Source: Nitrososphaerota archaeon
GTDB lineage: Archaea; Thermoproteota; Bathyarchaeia; Bathyarchaeales; Bathycorpusculaceae
Direction of reading: 5' to 3'
Assembly (NCBI GenBank): GCA_031283385.1
Contig: JAITBW010000022.1
Location: 1 to 5,093, forward strand
DNA: 5,093 nucleotides
Below the pieces are notes generated by a model. That model saw nothing but the letters and a program-made list of their open reading frames with translations. It ran no database searches and had not been told where the DNA came from. Numbering within the stretch: position 1 is the stretch's first letter; each line of letters begins with the position of its first letter. Position numbers and translations under genes: made by a program. Below are positions 1-5,093 of the stretch, piece after piece.

Positions 1-76
1 GTCTGAAGGTTATGCTGTGCGTACTGCTGGCGTTGTTACTAGTGCAAAGATTGAAGACTACATCAACCGAGCTTGA
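1..76 (+). CDS. 3' end of an unrecognised protein (partial)
   Basis: The reading frame starting at base 2 is open from the window edge to a TGA at 74-76 and gives 24 residues, beginning SEGYAVRTAGVVTSAK and ending in NRA. The coding call rests on the open frame reaching the edge and on a strong hairpin 10 nt after the stop, where a gene end would be expected. The gene is convergent with tuf. I compared the tail from memory with archaeal ribosomal proteins and translation factors often found near tuf and could not match it, so no function is given. The short length leaves a real chance that this is only a chance open frame. Confidence 0.5.
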   Translation, partial: SEGYAVRTAGVVTSAKIEDYINRA

Positions 77-86
77 AAGCAATGGA

Positions 87-110
87 TACCTACCTCGTAA
101 GAGGTAGGTA
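87..110 (+). terminator. Perfect 10-bp hairpin with GUAA tetraloop after a gene end
   Basis: The left arm TACCTACCTC (87-96) and right arm GAGGTAGGTA (101-110) are exact reverse complements around the loop GTAA (97-100). Read as plus-strand RNA the loop is a GNRA tetraloop closed by a C-G pair, a very stable form; on the other strand the loop would be UUAC, so the structure fits a plus-strand transcript better. It starts 10 nt after the TGA at 74-76. The bases that follow (ATTCATTTAG) are not a strong T run, so a 3'-end stabiliser or processing structure is as likely as a true terminator. It could also be an attenuating or protein-binding hairpin. Confidence 0.55.
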
Positions 111-187
111 ATTCATTTAGTTACGCCTCTAACAAAAACCATACCACCATACACTGTAATATACAATATGGCAGATTAATAGAAGTG

Positions 188-275
188 TTAAGGAGGTCTG
201 TTAATTATAGAATATGTTTAGTTAAAATTTTATTAAAAATTAAATAAATAAAAATTAAAAATTAAGAAGGAGGGT
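188..275 (-). terminator. T-rich transcription end of tuf
   Basis: Directly after the tuf stop codon the minus strand reads CCCTCC, then CTTAA, then three T5 tracts (A5 on the plus strand at 257-261, 250-254 and 235-239), separated by a few A/T bases. Archaeal RNA polymerase stops at such oligo-T tracts without needing a hairpin, so this is the expected end of the tuf transcript. A second CCTCCTTAA copy lies further along at 196-188. Between 111 and 275 I see no open frame of useful length and no tRNA-like fold. The purine runs seen on the plus strand here (AAGGAGGT at 190-197, AAGGAGGG at 267-274) resemble ribosome binding sites but lead only to trivial frames. Confidence 0.6.
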
Positions 276-1580
276 TTATGGACCCTTTTTGGTTATTTCT
301 TTGACTGCGCCTGCTGCGACTGTGGTTCCCATGTCTCTTATGGCGAATCTGCCGAGTTCTGGGAAGTCATTGAATGCTTCGATTGCAATTGGATGTAATG
401 GTTCCATGCGTACCCAAGCTGCATCACCTGTTTTTAGGTAGCTTGGATTTTCTTCAGATACTTGTCCTGTTCTTGGGTCAATCTTTTTGATTAGTTCAAC
501 GAATTTGACTGCAATTTGACCTGTGTGGTAGTGAAGTACTGGTGTATAGCCTGCAGCGATTGCTGTTGGGTGGTAAATAACGATTATTTGACCTATGAAT
601 TCTTTTGCGACTGTTGGTGGATTATCAGCTGGACCTGCAACGTCTCCACGGTGGACATCATTTTTAGCGATGCCTCTTACGTTTATTCCAACGTTGTCTC
701 CTGGTTCAGCCATTGGTATGCTAGTGTGATGCATTTCTATGGATTTGACTTCAGCCGTTTTGTTTGATGGCATAAAGACAATGTTTGCACCTGGTTTGAG
801 TATGCCTGTTTCAACTCTGCCTACTGGGACTGTGCCAATGCCTGTGATTGTGTAAACGTCTTGTACTGGAACACGGAGTGGTTTGTTTGTTGGTTTTGCT
901 GGAAGTTCTAATTCGTCAAGTGCATCCATTAATGTTGGACCAGTGTACCAAGGCATGTTTTCGCTTTTCTTAGCTAAGTTATCGCCTTTCCAACCGGAAA
1001 CTGGAACGAAGTTGATTTTGTCAAGTTTGAATCCGACCATGCGGAGCATTCTTGAAATTTCATTCTTCATTTCGTCATAACGTTCTTGACCCCAGTTAAC
1101 TGTTGAGTCGTCCATTTTGTTAATTGCAACGATTAATTGGCGTATACCTAAGGTGAATGCAAGGAATGCGTGTTCACGTGTTTGACCGCCAGCGCCTATG
1201 CCTGCTTCGAATTCGCCTTTCTTGGCTGAACTGAAGAGGATTGCGGCGTCAGCTTGGCTTGCGCCTGTAATCATGTTCTTGATAAAGTCTCTGTGACCTG
1301 GAGCATCAATAACGGTCATGTTATATTTCTTGGTGGGGAATTGTAGGAATCGAAGATCGATTGTGACACCGCGTTCGCGTTCTTCTTTTAGGTTATCGAG
1401 AACCCACGCGAAGTGGAATGTTCCTTTTCCCATTGCTTCTGCTTCTGCTTGATATGCATCAATGGTTCTTTGGTCGATGACACCGGCTAAGTATAGTAAG
1501 TGTCCTGTGGTTGTTGATTTACCATTGTCGACGTGCCCCATGATGATAATGTTTAAGTGGGGTTTATCAGATTTGCTCAT
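276..1580 (-). CDS. tuf: Translation elongation factor EF-1 alpha (aEF1A)
   Basis: This 434-residue GTPase carries aminoacyl-tRNA to the ribosomal A site in the cytoplasm. All GTP-binding motifs are present: P-loop GHVDNGKST (15-23), switch I with ERGVTID (69-75), DAPGH (92-96), NKMD (154-157) and a PVSGWKGDN base-contact loop (193-201). The beta-barrel domains 2 and 3 follow, from about residue 228 and about 325, with typical segments such as GIGTVPVGRVETG and GRFAIRDMG near the end. Length matches archaeal EF-1 alpha (about 420-440), so the gene is complete. The start is the ATG at 1580-1578, with a GAGG site 9 nt upstream. The P-loop has Asn19 where most EF-1 alpha/EF-Tu proteins have His; I recall the same residue from thaumarchaeal proteins. 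The gene stands alone, divergent from the Ig-domain gene. The family call is near certain. Confidence 0.97.
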   Translation of the reverse strand: MSKSDKPHLNIIIMGHVDNGKSTTTGHLLYLAGVIDQRTIDAYQAEAEAMGKGTFHFAWVLDNLKEERERGVTIDLRFLQFPTKKYNMTVIDAPGHRDFIKNMITGASQADAAILFSSAKKGEFEAGIGAGGQTREHAFLAFTLGIRQLIVAINKMDDSTVNWGQERYDEMKNEISRMLRMVGFKLDKINFVPVSGWKGDNLAKKSENMPWYTGPTLMDALDELELPAKPTNKPLRVPVQDVYTITGIGTVPVGRVETGILKPGANIVFMPSNKTAEVKSIEMHHTSIPMAEPGDNVGINVRGIAKNDVHRGDVAGPADNPPTVAKEFIGQIIVIYHPTAIAAGYTPVLHYHTGQIAVKFVELIKKIDPRTGQVSEENPSYLKTGDAAWVRMEPLHPIAIEAFNDFPELGRFAIRDMGTTVAAGAVKEITKKGP

Positions 1581-1589
1581 ACATTACTT

Positions 1590-1593
1590 CCTC
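1590..1593 (-). promoter_or_regulatory. Ribosome binding site of tuf
   Basis: The minus strand reads AAAAGAGGAAGTAATGT just before the ATG at 1580. GAGG lies 9 nt from that start. Another ATG at 1584-1582 is out of frame and too close to the site, which supports 1580 as the true start. Confidence 0.6.
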
Positions 1594-1635
1594 TTTTAAC
1601 TATCAATATGAAATTTGTAAACACATCAGTCACCC

Positions 1636-1650
1636 AATTATTAAAGGTTT
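1636..1650 (-). promoter_or_regulatory. Candidate BRE/TATA promoter of tuf
   Basis: On the minus strand AAACC (1650-1646) is followed by TTTAATAATT (1645-1636), resembling an archaeal BRE plus TATA box. A start of transcription about 25 nt downstream, near 1614, would leave a leader of roughly 33 nt that includes the GAGG site. Another AT-rich candidate, AGTATATGGG, lies about 20 nt further upstream. The assignment is by pattern and spacing only. Confidence 0.35.
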
Positions 1651-1751
1651 ATGCAACCCATATACTGTTATTAGACACAAAAACGATAGATTTAAGAAAA
1701 GTTTCGCCAACACGCCTAAAATCAAGCCGATTAAACGCCTCCCACAACACC

Positions 1752-1760
1752 TTAGTATAT
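1752..1760 (+). promoter_or_regulatory. Weak candidate TATA box for the Ig-domain gene
   Basis: TTAGTATAT on the plus strand lies about 75 nt before the chosen start at 1832. It would place transcription start near 1783 and give a leader of roughly 50 nt. The match to the archaeal consensus is modest, and AT-rich bases are common across 1770-1815, so other positions are possible. Confidence 0.22.
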
Positions 1761-1821
1761 CAATGACAGTTACATTATTAATCATTTTAATACAGAGGTT
1801 AGCAGAAAAATATTTGCAAAA

Positions 1822-1827
1822 AGGTGG
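1822..1827 (+). promoter_or_regulatory. Ribosome binding site that fixes the Ig-domain gene start
   Basis: AGGTGG lies a few bases before the ATG at 1832 (5 nt from GGTG). AGGTG pairs with the CACCU part of the 16S rRNA 3' end. No comparable site precedes the upstream in-frame ATG at 1763, so the longer 188-residue reading is disfavoured. Confidence 0.6.
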
Positions 1828-1831
1828 ACAA

Positions 1832-2329
1832 ATGGTAACTGAAAACAAGAAACAAAAAATGTTGGCATCAGTCATCATAAGCAGCATTCTTTTATTAGTG
1901 GTGTTTGCAAATTTTAGCGTTGCACAAAGCGATGAAAAGTCTTCTTTGCACCTATCAAGTTTTAAAAACAATGGTTACGCTGCTTTTAATGAAATAAATG
2001 GACAGTTCACTATTTCCGCGGAAGCTTCAAGCAACATTGTCAGAGTGGAATTTTATTTAGATGACAACTTGATGCTAAATGCCACCAGTACACCTTATCG
2101 TTGGTCTTTTAACACAAATGATTATGATATTGGAGAACATACACTAAACGTCGTAGGAGTCACATCATCCGGTGAGACCGTAACCGAAACACGTCAATAC
2201 AACTTTATCTCTTTTCCAACAATGTTTGTAATTGGAATTATAGTCCTTATAGTAGTCATCTTTTTAGTTAGCATAATCATAGCCTCAAAAACGCGCCGCA
2301 TACACCACAATAAACAGCCAGAATACTAG
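1832..2329 (+). CDS. Secreted, membrane-anchored protein with one Ig-like domain
   Basis: This is a 165-residue protein of unknown function. It starts with a signal peptide: a lysine-rich head (residues 5-9), a hydrophobic core (about 11-28) and a likely cut after SVA (29-31). A linker follows, then a beta-rich domain at about 48-126 with the pattern VRVEFYLDD, a TPYRWSFNT segment and GEHTLNVVGVTSSG. That layout is typical of bacterial/archaeal Ig-like domains of the Big_7/Big_9 kind. One sequon, NAT (83-85), could be N-glycosylated. A membrane helix (about 130-151) and a short basic tail with KTRRIHH anchor it with the Ig domain outside. The start at 1832 is chosen over the in-frame ATG at 1763 because of the AGGTGG site and because the signal peptide then lies at the N-terminus. 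It sits between divergent tuf and convergent porB, so context gives no role. Such domains usually bind partners or act as spacers; no enzyme motif is seen. Confidence 0.82.
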   Translation: MVTENKKQKMLASVIISSILLLVVFANFSVAQSDEKSSLHLSSFKNNGYAAFNEINGQFTISAEASSNIVRVEFYLDDNLMLNATSTPYRWSFNTNDYDIGEHTLNVVGVTSSGETVTETRQYNFISFPTMFVIGIIVLIVVIFLVSIIIASKTRRIHHNKQPEY

Positions 2330-2340
2330 ACAACCACTTA

Positions 2341-2375
2341 GCTATCTACACTATATCACTACTTGACAAGATAGC
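2341..2375 (+). repeat. 7-bp inverted repeat in the 3' region of the Ig-domain gene
   Basis: GCTATCT (2341-2347) and AGATAGC (2369-2375) are exact reverse complements separated by 21 nt, starting 11 nt after the TAG stop. It could form a hairpin in the 3' untranslated RNA. With such a large loop it may be chance. Confidence 0.3.
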
Positions 2376-2423
2376 AGCATTAGATAAAAACAGTCGAATA
2401 ACAATAATGTTGAAGAAAAGATG

Positions 2424-2446
2424 TTTTTAAGTTGTTAAAAAGGAGG
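2424..2446. terminator. Symmetric two-way terminator between convergent genes
   Basis: TTTTTAA (2424-2430), spacer GTTG, and TTAAAAA (2435-2441) form a perfect inverted repeat. It therefore presents a T5 tract to transcripts from both sides: 2424-2428 for the plus-strand Ig-domain gene, and 2441-2437 on the minus strand for the por operon. On the minus strand CCTCC (2446-2442) stands between the porB stop codon and the T5 tract. T tracts suffice for termination by archaeal RNA polymerase; the A/T hairpin itself is weak. The rest of the 117-nt convergent spacer shows nothing else beyond the inverted repeat at 2341-2375. Confidence 0.55.
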
Positions 2447-3430
2447 TTAGGGTGTTTCGCATTGTTTGAGTAGCTTTTGCCATTGTTTGTTTGTTGCTTC
2501 TTGTAGCTGGTCTAGTAGTTGTTTGTTTTCTGGTTTGAATAGGTGTCGGAAGCGTCCTTGTCCTTCGAAGTAGTCTGTTATGGGCTTTGCTTTCTGTGGA
2601 GATAGCTGGAATATTTTACTAGGTGTTGATAGCGCGCGTTTGCCGTTTACTACTTCCCATAGTGGAAATATGCATGTGTCAACGGAAAGTTTTGAGTATT
2701 CCATAGTTTTTGCTGGTTCTGTTCTCCATCCTCGTGGACAGGGCGCAAAAATGTGGAGAAACGCAGGTCCTTTAATTTCTAGACCTTTTCTGACTTTGAT
2801 CATGAGATCTTTCCAGTAGTAAGGCGTAGCTGTTGCAACGTATTCTATATCGTGTGCAAGAACTATATCGGTTAGGGGTTTTTTCTTTTCAAGTTTACCC
2901 GGCTGCACTGTTCCAGCAGGAGTTGTTGTAGTAGATGCCCCTGTAGGTGTCGCGCCGCTTCTTTGTATACCTGTATTCATGTACCCTTCATTATCATATA
3001 ATATGAAGAGAAAATCATGACCTCTTTCAAGCGCACCTGATAGAGCCTGAAAACCTATATCATATGTACCGCCATCTCCCGCTAGAGCTATAACGTCTAT
3101 GTGTTCCTGCTTTATTTTACCTCTCTTCTGCATAGCCTTCACAGCAGCTTCTATACCTGAAGCATTCGCAGCCACATTCTCAAACGCTGTATGAAGCCAA
3201 GGCAGCCCCCAGGAAGTGTAAGGATAAATGGAGCTGACAATTTCCATGCAACCTGTAGCTTGCGTTACAATTGTTGGACCACGTGTTGCCTTCATTATTA
3301 AGCGTAACACTGTTGCCGGTCCGCATCCAGCACATGCACGGTGTCCTGAAAAAAACAGATCAGGTCTTAGTGCCGCGTCTTTTGCCGTAAATTTCCATTC
3401 GTCTTGTGATATTGGTGTTGATGTTGTCAT
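2447..3430 (-). CDS. porB: Pyruvate:ferredoxin oxidoreductase, beta subunit
   Basis: PorB (327 residues) holds the TPP diphosphate site and the [4Fe-4S] cluster nearest to it. The cluster motif GHRACAGCG gives Cys33 and Cys36; Cys61 in ATGCMEI follows 25 residues later, the same spacing as in the one-chain enzyme of Desulfovibrio, and Cys231 in APCPRGW is the likely fourth ligand. The TPP/Mg motif runs from GDGG (118-121) to YDNEGYMNTGIQRSG (145-159), followed by the usual PTGASTTTTPAG stretch. Length fits archaeal PorB (about 290-330). The ATG at 3430 lies 8 nt after the porA stop, and GAGGGAG within the last porA codons is its ribosome binding site. It is the last gene of the operon. Substrate is judged from the family: a 2-ketoisovalerate (Vor) paralogue cannot be fully excluded. 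Confidence 0.93.
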   Translation of the reverse strand: MTTSTPISQDEWKFTAKDAALRPDLFFSGHRACAGCGPATVLRLIMKATRGPTIVTQATGCMEIVSSIYPYTSWGLPWLHTAFENVAANASGIEAAVKAMQKRGKIKQEHIDVIALAGDGGTYDIGFQALSGALERGHDFLFILYDNEGYMNTGIQRSGATPTGASTTTTPAGTVQPGKLEKKKPLTDIVLAHDIEYVATATPYYWKDLMIKVRKGLEIKGPAFLHIFAPCPRGWRTEPAKTMEYSKLSVDTCIFPLWEVVNGKRALSTPSKIFQLSPQKAKPITDYFEGQGRFRHLFKPENKQLLDQLQEATNKQWQKLLKQCETP

Positions 3431-3438
3431 TGTCTTTT

Positions 3439-4677
3439 TTACTCCCTCAAGTTTAGATAGTGCACAACAGTGTCTACTTGTCCTGTTTTAGCTATCTGCT
3501 GCATGTTTTCAAATATTTTTCGCAAATTATGAGGATTACTATCTCTGCCACCTATGCCGAAAAGATAGTTAACCACTATAGGGTGCTGTTTTAGATCAAA
3601 TAAGGTCGTGCGGACTTCGTTAAATAAAGGACCACCAAAGCCGCCAAAGGACATGCTTTTGTCCATAACTGCGAGCACTTTGAGATGTTTTAGCGCATTT
3701 TGCAGTTGCTCTACAGGGAAGGGACGGAAAGTACGTAAACGTAATAAACCAGCTTTTATGCCCTCGCTACGAAGCTCATCAATCATAACTTTTAATGTAC
3801 CCGCTGTTGAGCCTATTACTACAACGGCTATTTCCGCATCTTCTAACTGATAAGTATCAATAAGACCATTGCCATAGCTTCTGCCAGAAAGCTCAGCATA
3901 TTTCGCGTTTACATCCTGTATTTTTTGCAACGCATTTTTCATAGCTTCATCCTGCTGACGCTTGAACTCAAAGTAAAAAGCTGGCGAAACATTTGGACCC
4001 ATAGTCATAGGACTATCAGGATCAAGCTTGAAAGGCACAGTTTTCCCCTCATGCGTTACAACCATTGGCAAAACACGTTCATCTACAAACTGCGCCACTG
4101 CCTCATCTGGCAGTACATTAACGTTTTCTAATGTGTGACTAATTGCAAAACCATCTAAACCTACAATTATAGGCAAAGAAACATCTAAATCCTCAGCTAT
4201 TTTAAAAGCCTGCAAAATAGAGTCATACGCTTCTTGAGCAGTTTCCACATATATATGAATCCACCCACTATCACGCTGAGCCATACTATCAGAGTGATCA
4301 CCATGAATATTTATAGGCGCAGACAACGCCCTATTCGCAACAGCCATAACTATTGGAGCTCTCGAGCCTGACGCTACAAACAAGATTTCATGCATAAGAG
4401 CTAACCCTGCAGACGCACTTGCAGTAAATGTTCTAGCACCTGTCAAGGACGCTGCTATAGAGGCAGATATTGCACTATGTTCTGACTCTGTGCAGATATA
4501 CTCTGTTGTTACTTCACCATTTGCAACGTACTCACTAAATTTCTCAACTATAATAGTCTGCGGTGTGATAGGATATGCAGCAACTACGTCAACATTTGAC
4601 TGCTTAACAGCTAAAGCGACTGCTTCATCACCATTTAAAGCTAAAAGTTCTTGATTAACGGGTTGTTTAGACACCAT
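3439..4677 (-). CDS. porA: Pyruvate:ferredoxin oxidoreductase, alpha subunit
   Basis: PorA (412 residues) supplies the pyrimidine-binding half of the TPP site and substrate contacts. The N-terminal domain has AAYPITPQT (33-41), whose Thr38 matches the substrate-contacting Thr of known enzymes, and CTESEHSA (62-69), whose Glu64 matches the Glu that activates TPP. NRALSAPINIHGDHSD (115-130) contains the conserved Arg116. The C-terminal transketolase-like domain II shows GSTAGT, LRTFRPFP, a Gly-rich SFGGFGGPL and GIGGRD. Length is normal for archaeal PorA (about 390-410). The start ATG at 4677 is 2 nt after the porD stop, with GAGG 7 nt upstream inside the porD end, so translation is probably coupled. 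Homologous alpha subunits act on other 2-oxoacids; pyruvate is the best call from motifs and operon order. Confidence 0.93.
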   Translation of the reverse strand: MVSKQPVNQELLALNGDEAVALAVKQSNVDVVAAYPITPQTIIVEKFSEYVANGEVTTEYICTESEHSAISASIAASLTGARTFTASASAGLALMHEILFVASGSRAPIVMAVANRALSAPINIHGDHSDSMAQRDSGWIHIYVETAQEAYDSILQAFKIAEDLDVSLPIIVGLDGFAISHTLENVNVLPDEAVAQFVDERVLPMVVTHEGKTVPFKLDPDSPMTMGPNVSPAFYFEFKRQQDEAMKNALQKIQDVNAKYAELSGRSYGNGLIDTYQLEDAEIAVVVIGSTAGTLKVMIDELRSEGIKAGLLRLRTFRPFPVEQLQNALKHLKVLAVMDKSMSFGGFGGPLFNEVRTTLFDLKQHPIVVNYLFGIGGRDSNPHNLRKIFENMQQIAKTGQVDTVVHYLNLRE

Positions 4678-4679
4678 AC

Positions 4680-4970
4680 TTATTCCTCTTTATCAGGCAT
4701 ACTCATGCTAATAACCTTTACCCGACACTCATTAGCACATATACCACAACCTTTACAGTAATTAAAATTAAACTCTACCTTCCCAGCGGCAGCATTCCAA
4801 ATTATAGCACCCTCAGGACAGAGCATAGCACATTGCAAGCATCCAACGCATTTCTCTTTGTCATATACTGGCGTAAATGTTTTCCAATCACCTGTTAAAA
4901 AGTCTGTACTAGGCTTTGGACTTACAGCAGCAAACATTAGTTCTTTCCAGCTTTTTTCTTGACCACTCAT
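4680..4970 (-). CDS. porD: Pyruvate:ferredoxin oxidoreductase, delta (ferredoxin-like) subunit
   Basis: PorD (96 residues) is the electron-transfer subunit with two [4Fe-4S] clusters that link PorB to external ferredoxin. Two cluster motifs are seen: CVGCLQCAMLCPEGA (Cys41, 44, 47, 51) and CKGCGICANECRVK (Cys72, 75, 78, 82). By the usual ferredoxin fold, each cluster takes three Cys from one motif and the last Cys of the other. The N-terminal 35 residues with SWKELMFAAV and TGDWKTFTPVYD are typical of PorD. In the second motif Arg83 follows the last Cys where Pro is usual. The ATG at 4970 overlaps the porG stop as ATGA, and GAGG lies 10 nt upstream inside porG, pointing to coupled translation and equal dosage. 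Confidence 0.95.
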   Translation of the reverse strand: MSGQEKSWKELMFAAVSPKPSTDFLTGDWKTFTPVYDKEKCVGCLQCAMLCPEGAIIWNAAAGKVEFNFNYCKGCGICANECRVKVISMSMPDKEE

Positions 4971-5093
4971 ACACGCTTAACCTCATTATACGCAGTTTTT
5001 ACAACAGAAAAGTTTTTCTCAGCTAAATCTGGCTTGAATTTCACTTTCAACGTCTTCTCTATACCCTCCAAAGTTACAATACCTGTAACCTTA
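4967..5093 (-). CDS. porG: Pyruvate:ferredoxin oxidoreductase, gamma subunit, C-terminal end (partial)
   Basis: The minus-strand frame is open from the right edge to a TGA at 4969-4967 and gives 41 residues. They include GIVTLEGIEKTLKVKF and then LAEKNFSVVKTAYNEV. This matches the usual PorG tail: a segment near GIVSLE, a helix ending in KF, then a LAEKN motif and a final helix ending in AY. PorG is the small subunit (about 180 residues) that packs against the catalytic subunits. Only the last fifth or so is here; the rest, with the operon promoter, lies outside the window. The stop overlaps the porD start by 4 nt. Gene order G-D-A-B is that of many archaeal por operons and supports the call. 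Confidence 0.88.
   Translation of the reverse strand, partial: KVTGIVTLEGIEKTLKVKFKPDLAEKNFSVVKTAYNEVKRV

Noticed and set aside
190..222. AAGGAGGT as a ribosome binding site on the plus strand
   Set aside because: The next ATG (214-216) is 16 nt away and gives MFS then stop; no gene follows. The reverse strand reading as CCTCCTTAA fits the gene-end motif better.
267..305. Plus-strand mini-frame: AAGGAGGG (267-274) followed by ATG at 278-280 and the peptide MDPFWLFL
   Set aside because: Only 8 codons before a TGA; the purine run is the complement of the tuf pyrimidine-rich terminator and the frame lies within the tuf 3' end.
1557..1766. 69-codon plus-strand open frame over the tuf start region
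   Set aside because: It covers the tuf ribosome binding site and promoter in antisense, and shows no protein-like pattern.
1763..1831. Longer start for the Ig-domain gene at ATG 1763
   Set aside because: It has no ribosome binding site and would add 23 residues in front of a clear signal peptide.
1630..1971. 113-codon open frame on the minus strand across the divergent spacer and the Ig-domain gene
   Set aside because: It overlaps the well-supported signal-peptide coding region antisense, has no domain pattern I recognise, and would block the promoters needed for tuf.
3228..3491. 87-codon plus-strand open frame antisense to porB/porA
   Set aside because: Shadow of the conserved PorB Cys-motif region; no ribosome binding site and no recognised domain.
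1..5093. CRISPR arrays, tRNA or rRNA genes, insertion sequences
   Set aside because: I found no spaced direct repeats, cloverleaf-like fold, transposase motif or terminal repeats on reading both strands.

Overview
The window looks like chromosomal DNA of an anaerobic archaeon, most likely a Bathyarchaeia-like or related TACK lineage. The evidence is an archaeal/eukaryal-type EF-1 alpha whose P-loop reads GHVDNGKST (Asn before Gly-Lys, as I recall from thaumarchaeal EF-1 alpha), a four-subunit pyruvate:ferredoxin oxidoreductase of the archaeal split type, bacterial-like Shine-Dalgarno sites of the GAGG/GGTG kind, and T-rich archaeal transcription ends. The lineage is an inference from protein flavour and was not tested by a tree.

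Layout, left to right. (1) Positions 1-76 hold the last 24 codons of an unrecognised plus-strand gene, followed at once by a perfect 10-bp hairpin with a GUAA tetraloop. (2) A noncoding stretch to 275 contains three A5 runs, which are T5 runs on the minus strand and form the transcription end of the next gene. (3) The EF-1 alpha gene (tuf) lies on the minus strand, 276-1580. (4) A 251-bp divergent intergenic region carries candidate promoters for tuf and for a plus-strand gene. (5) That gene, with its start chosen at 1832, encodes a 165-residue secreted, membrane-anchored protein with one Ig-like domain. (6) A convergent spacer at 2330-2446 ends in a short symmetric element that puts T5 on both strands, a likely two-way terminator. 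(7) From 2447 to the right edge the minus strand holds the end of a porG-porD-porA-porB operon. Gene order is G (partial), D, A, B, with a 4-nt ATGA overlap for G/D and gaps of 2 nt for D/A and 8 nt for A/B. Its promoter and the rest of porG lie to the right of the window.

Together PorG, PorD, PorA and PorB form one enzyme that interconverts pyruvate + CoA with acetyl-CoA + CO2, passing electrons to ferredoxin. PorA and PorB together build the thiamine diphosphate (TPP) active site, PorB holds the nearest [4Fe-4S] cluster, PorD carries two more clusters, and PorG closes the complex. EF-1 alpha delivers aminoacyl-tRNA to the ribosome. The Ig-domain protein has no evident link to either.

I do not see an undescribed system such as a defence locus, CRISPR array or mobile element here. 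The less ordinary items are the small Ig-like surface protein, the GNRA-capped hairpin, a CCTCC...TTAA motif recurring on the minus strand in gene-end regions, the symmetric terminator, an Arg in place of the usual Pro in the second PorD ferredoxin motif, and a reversal of strand composition within the por operon.
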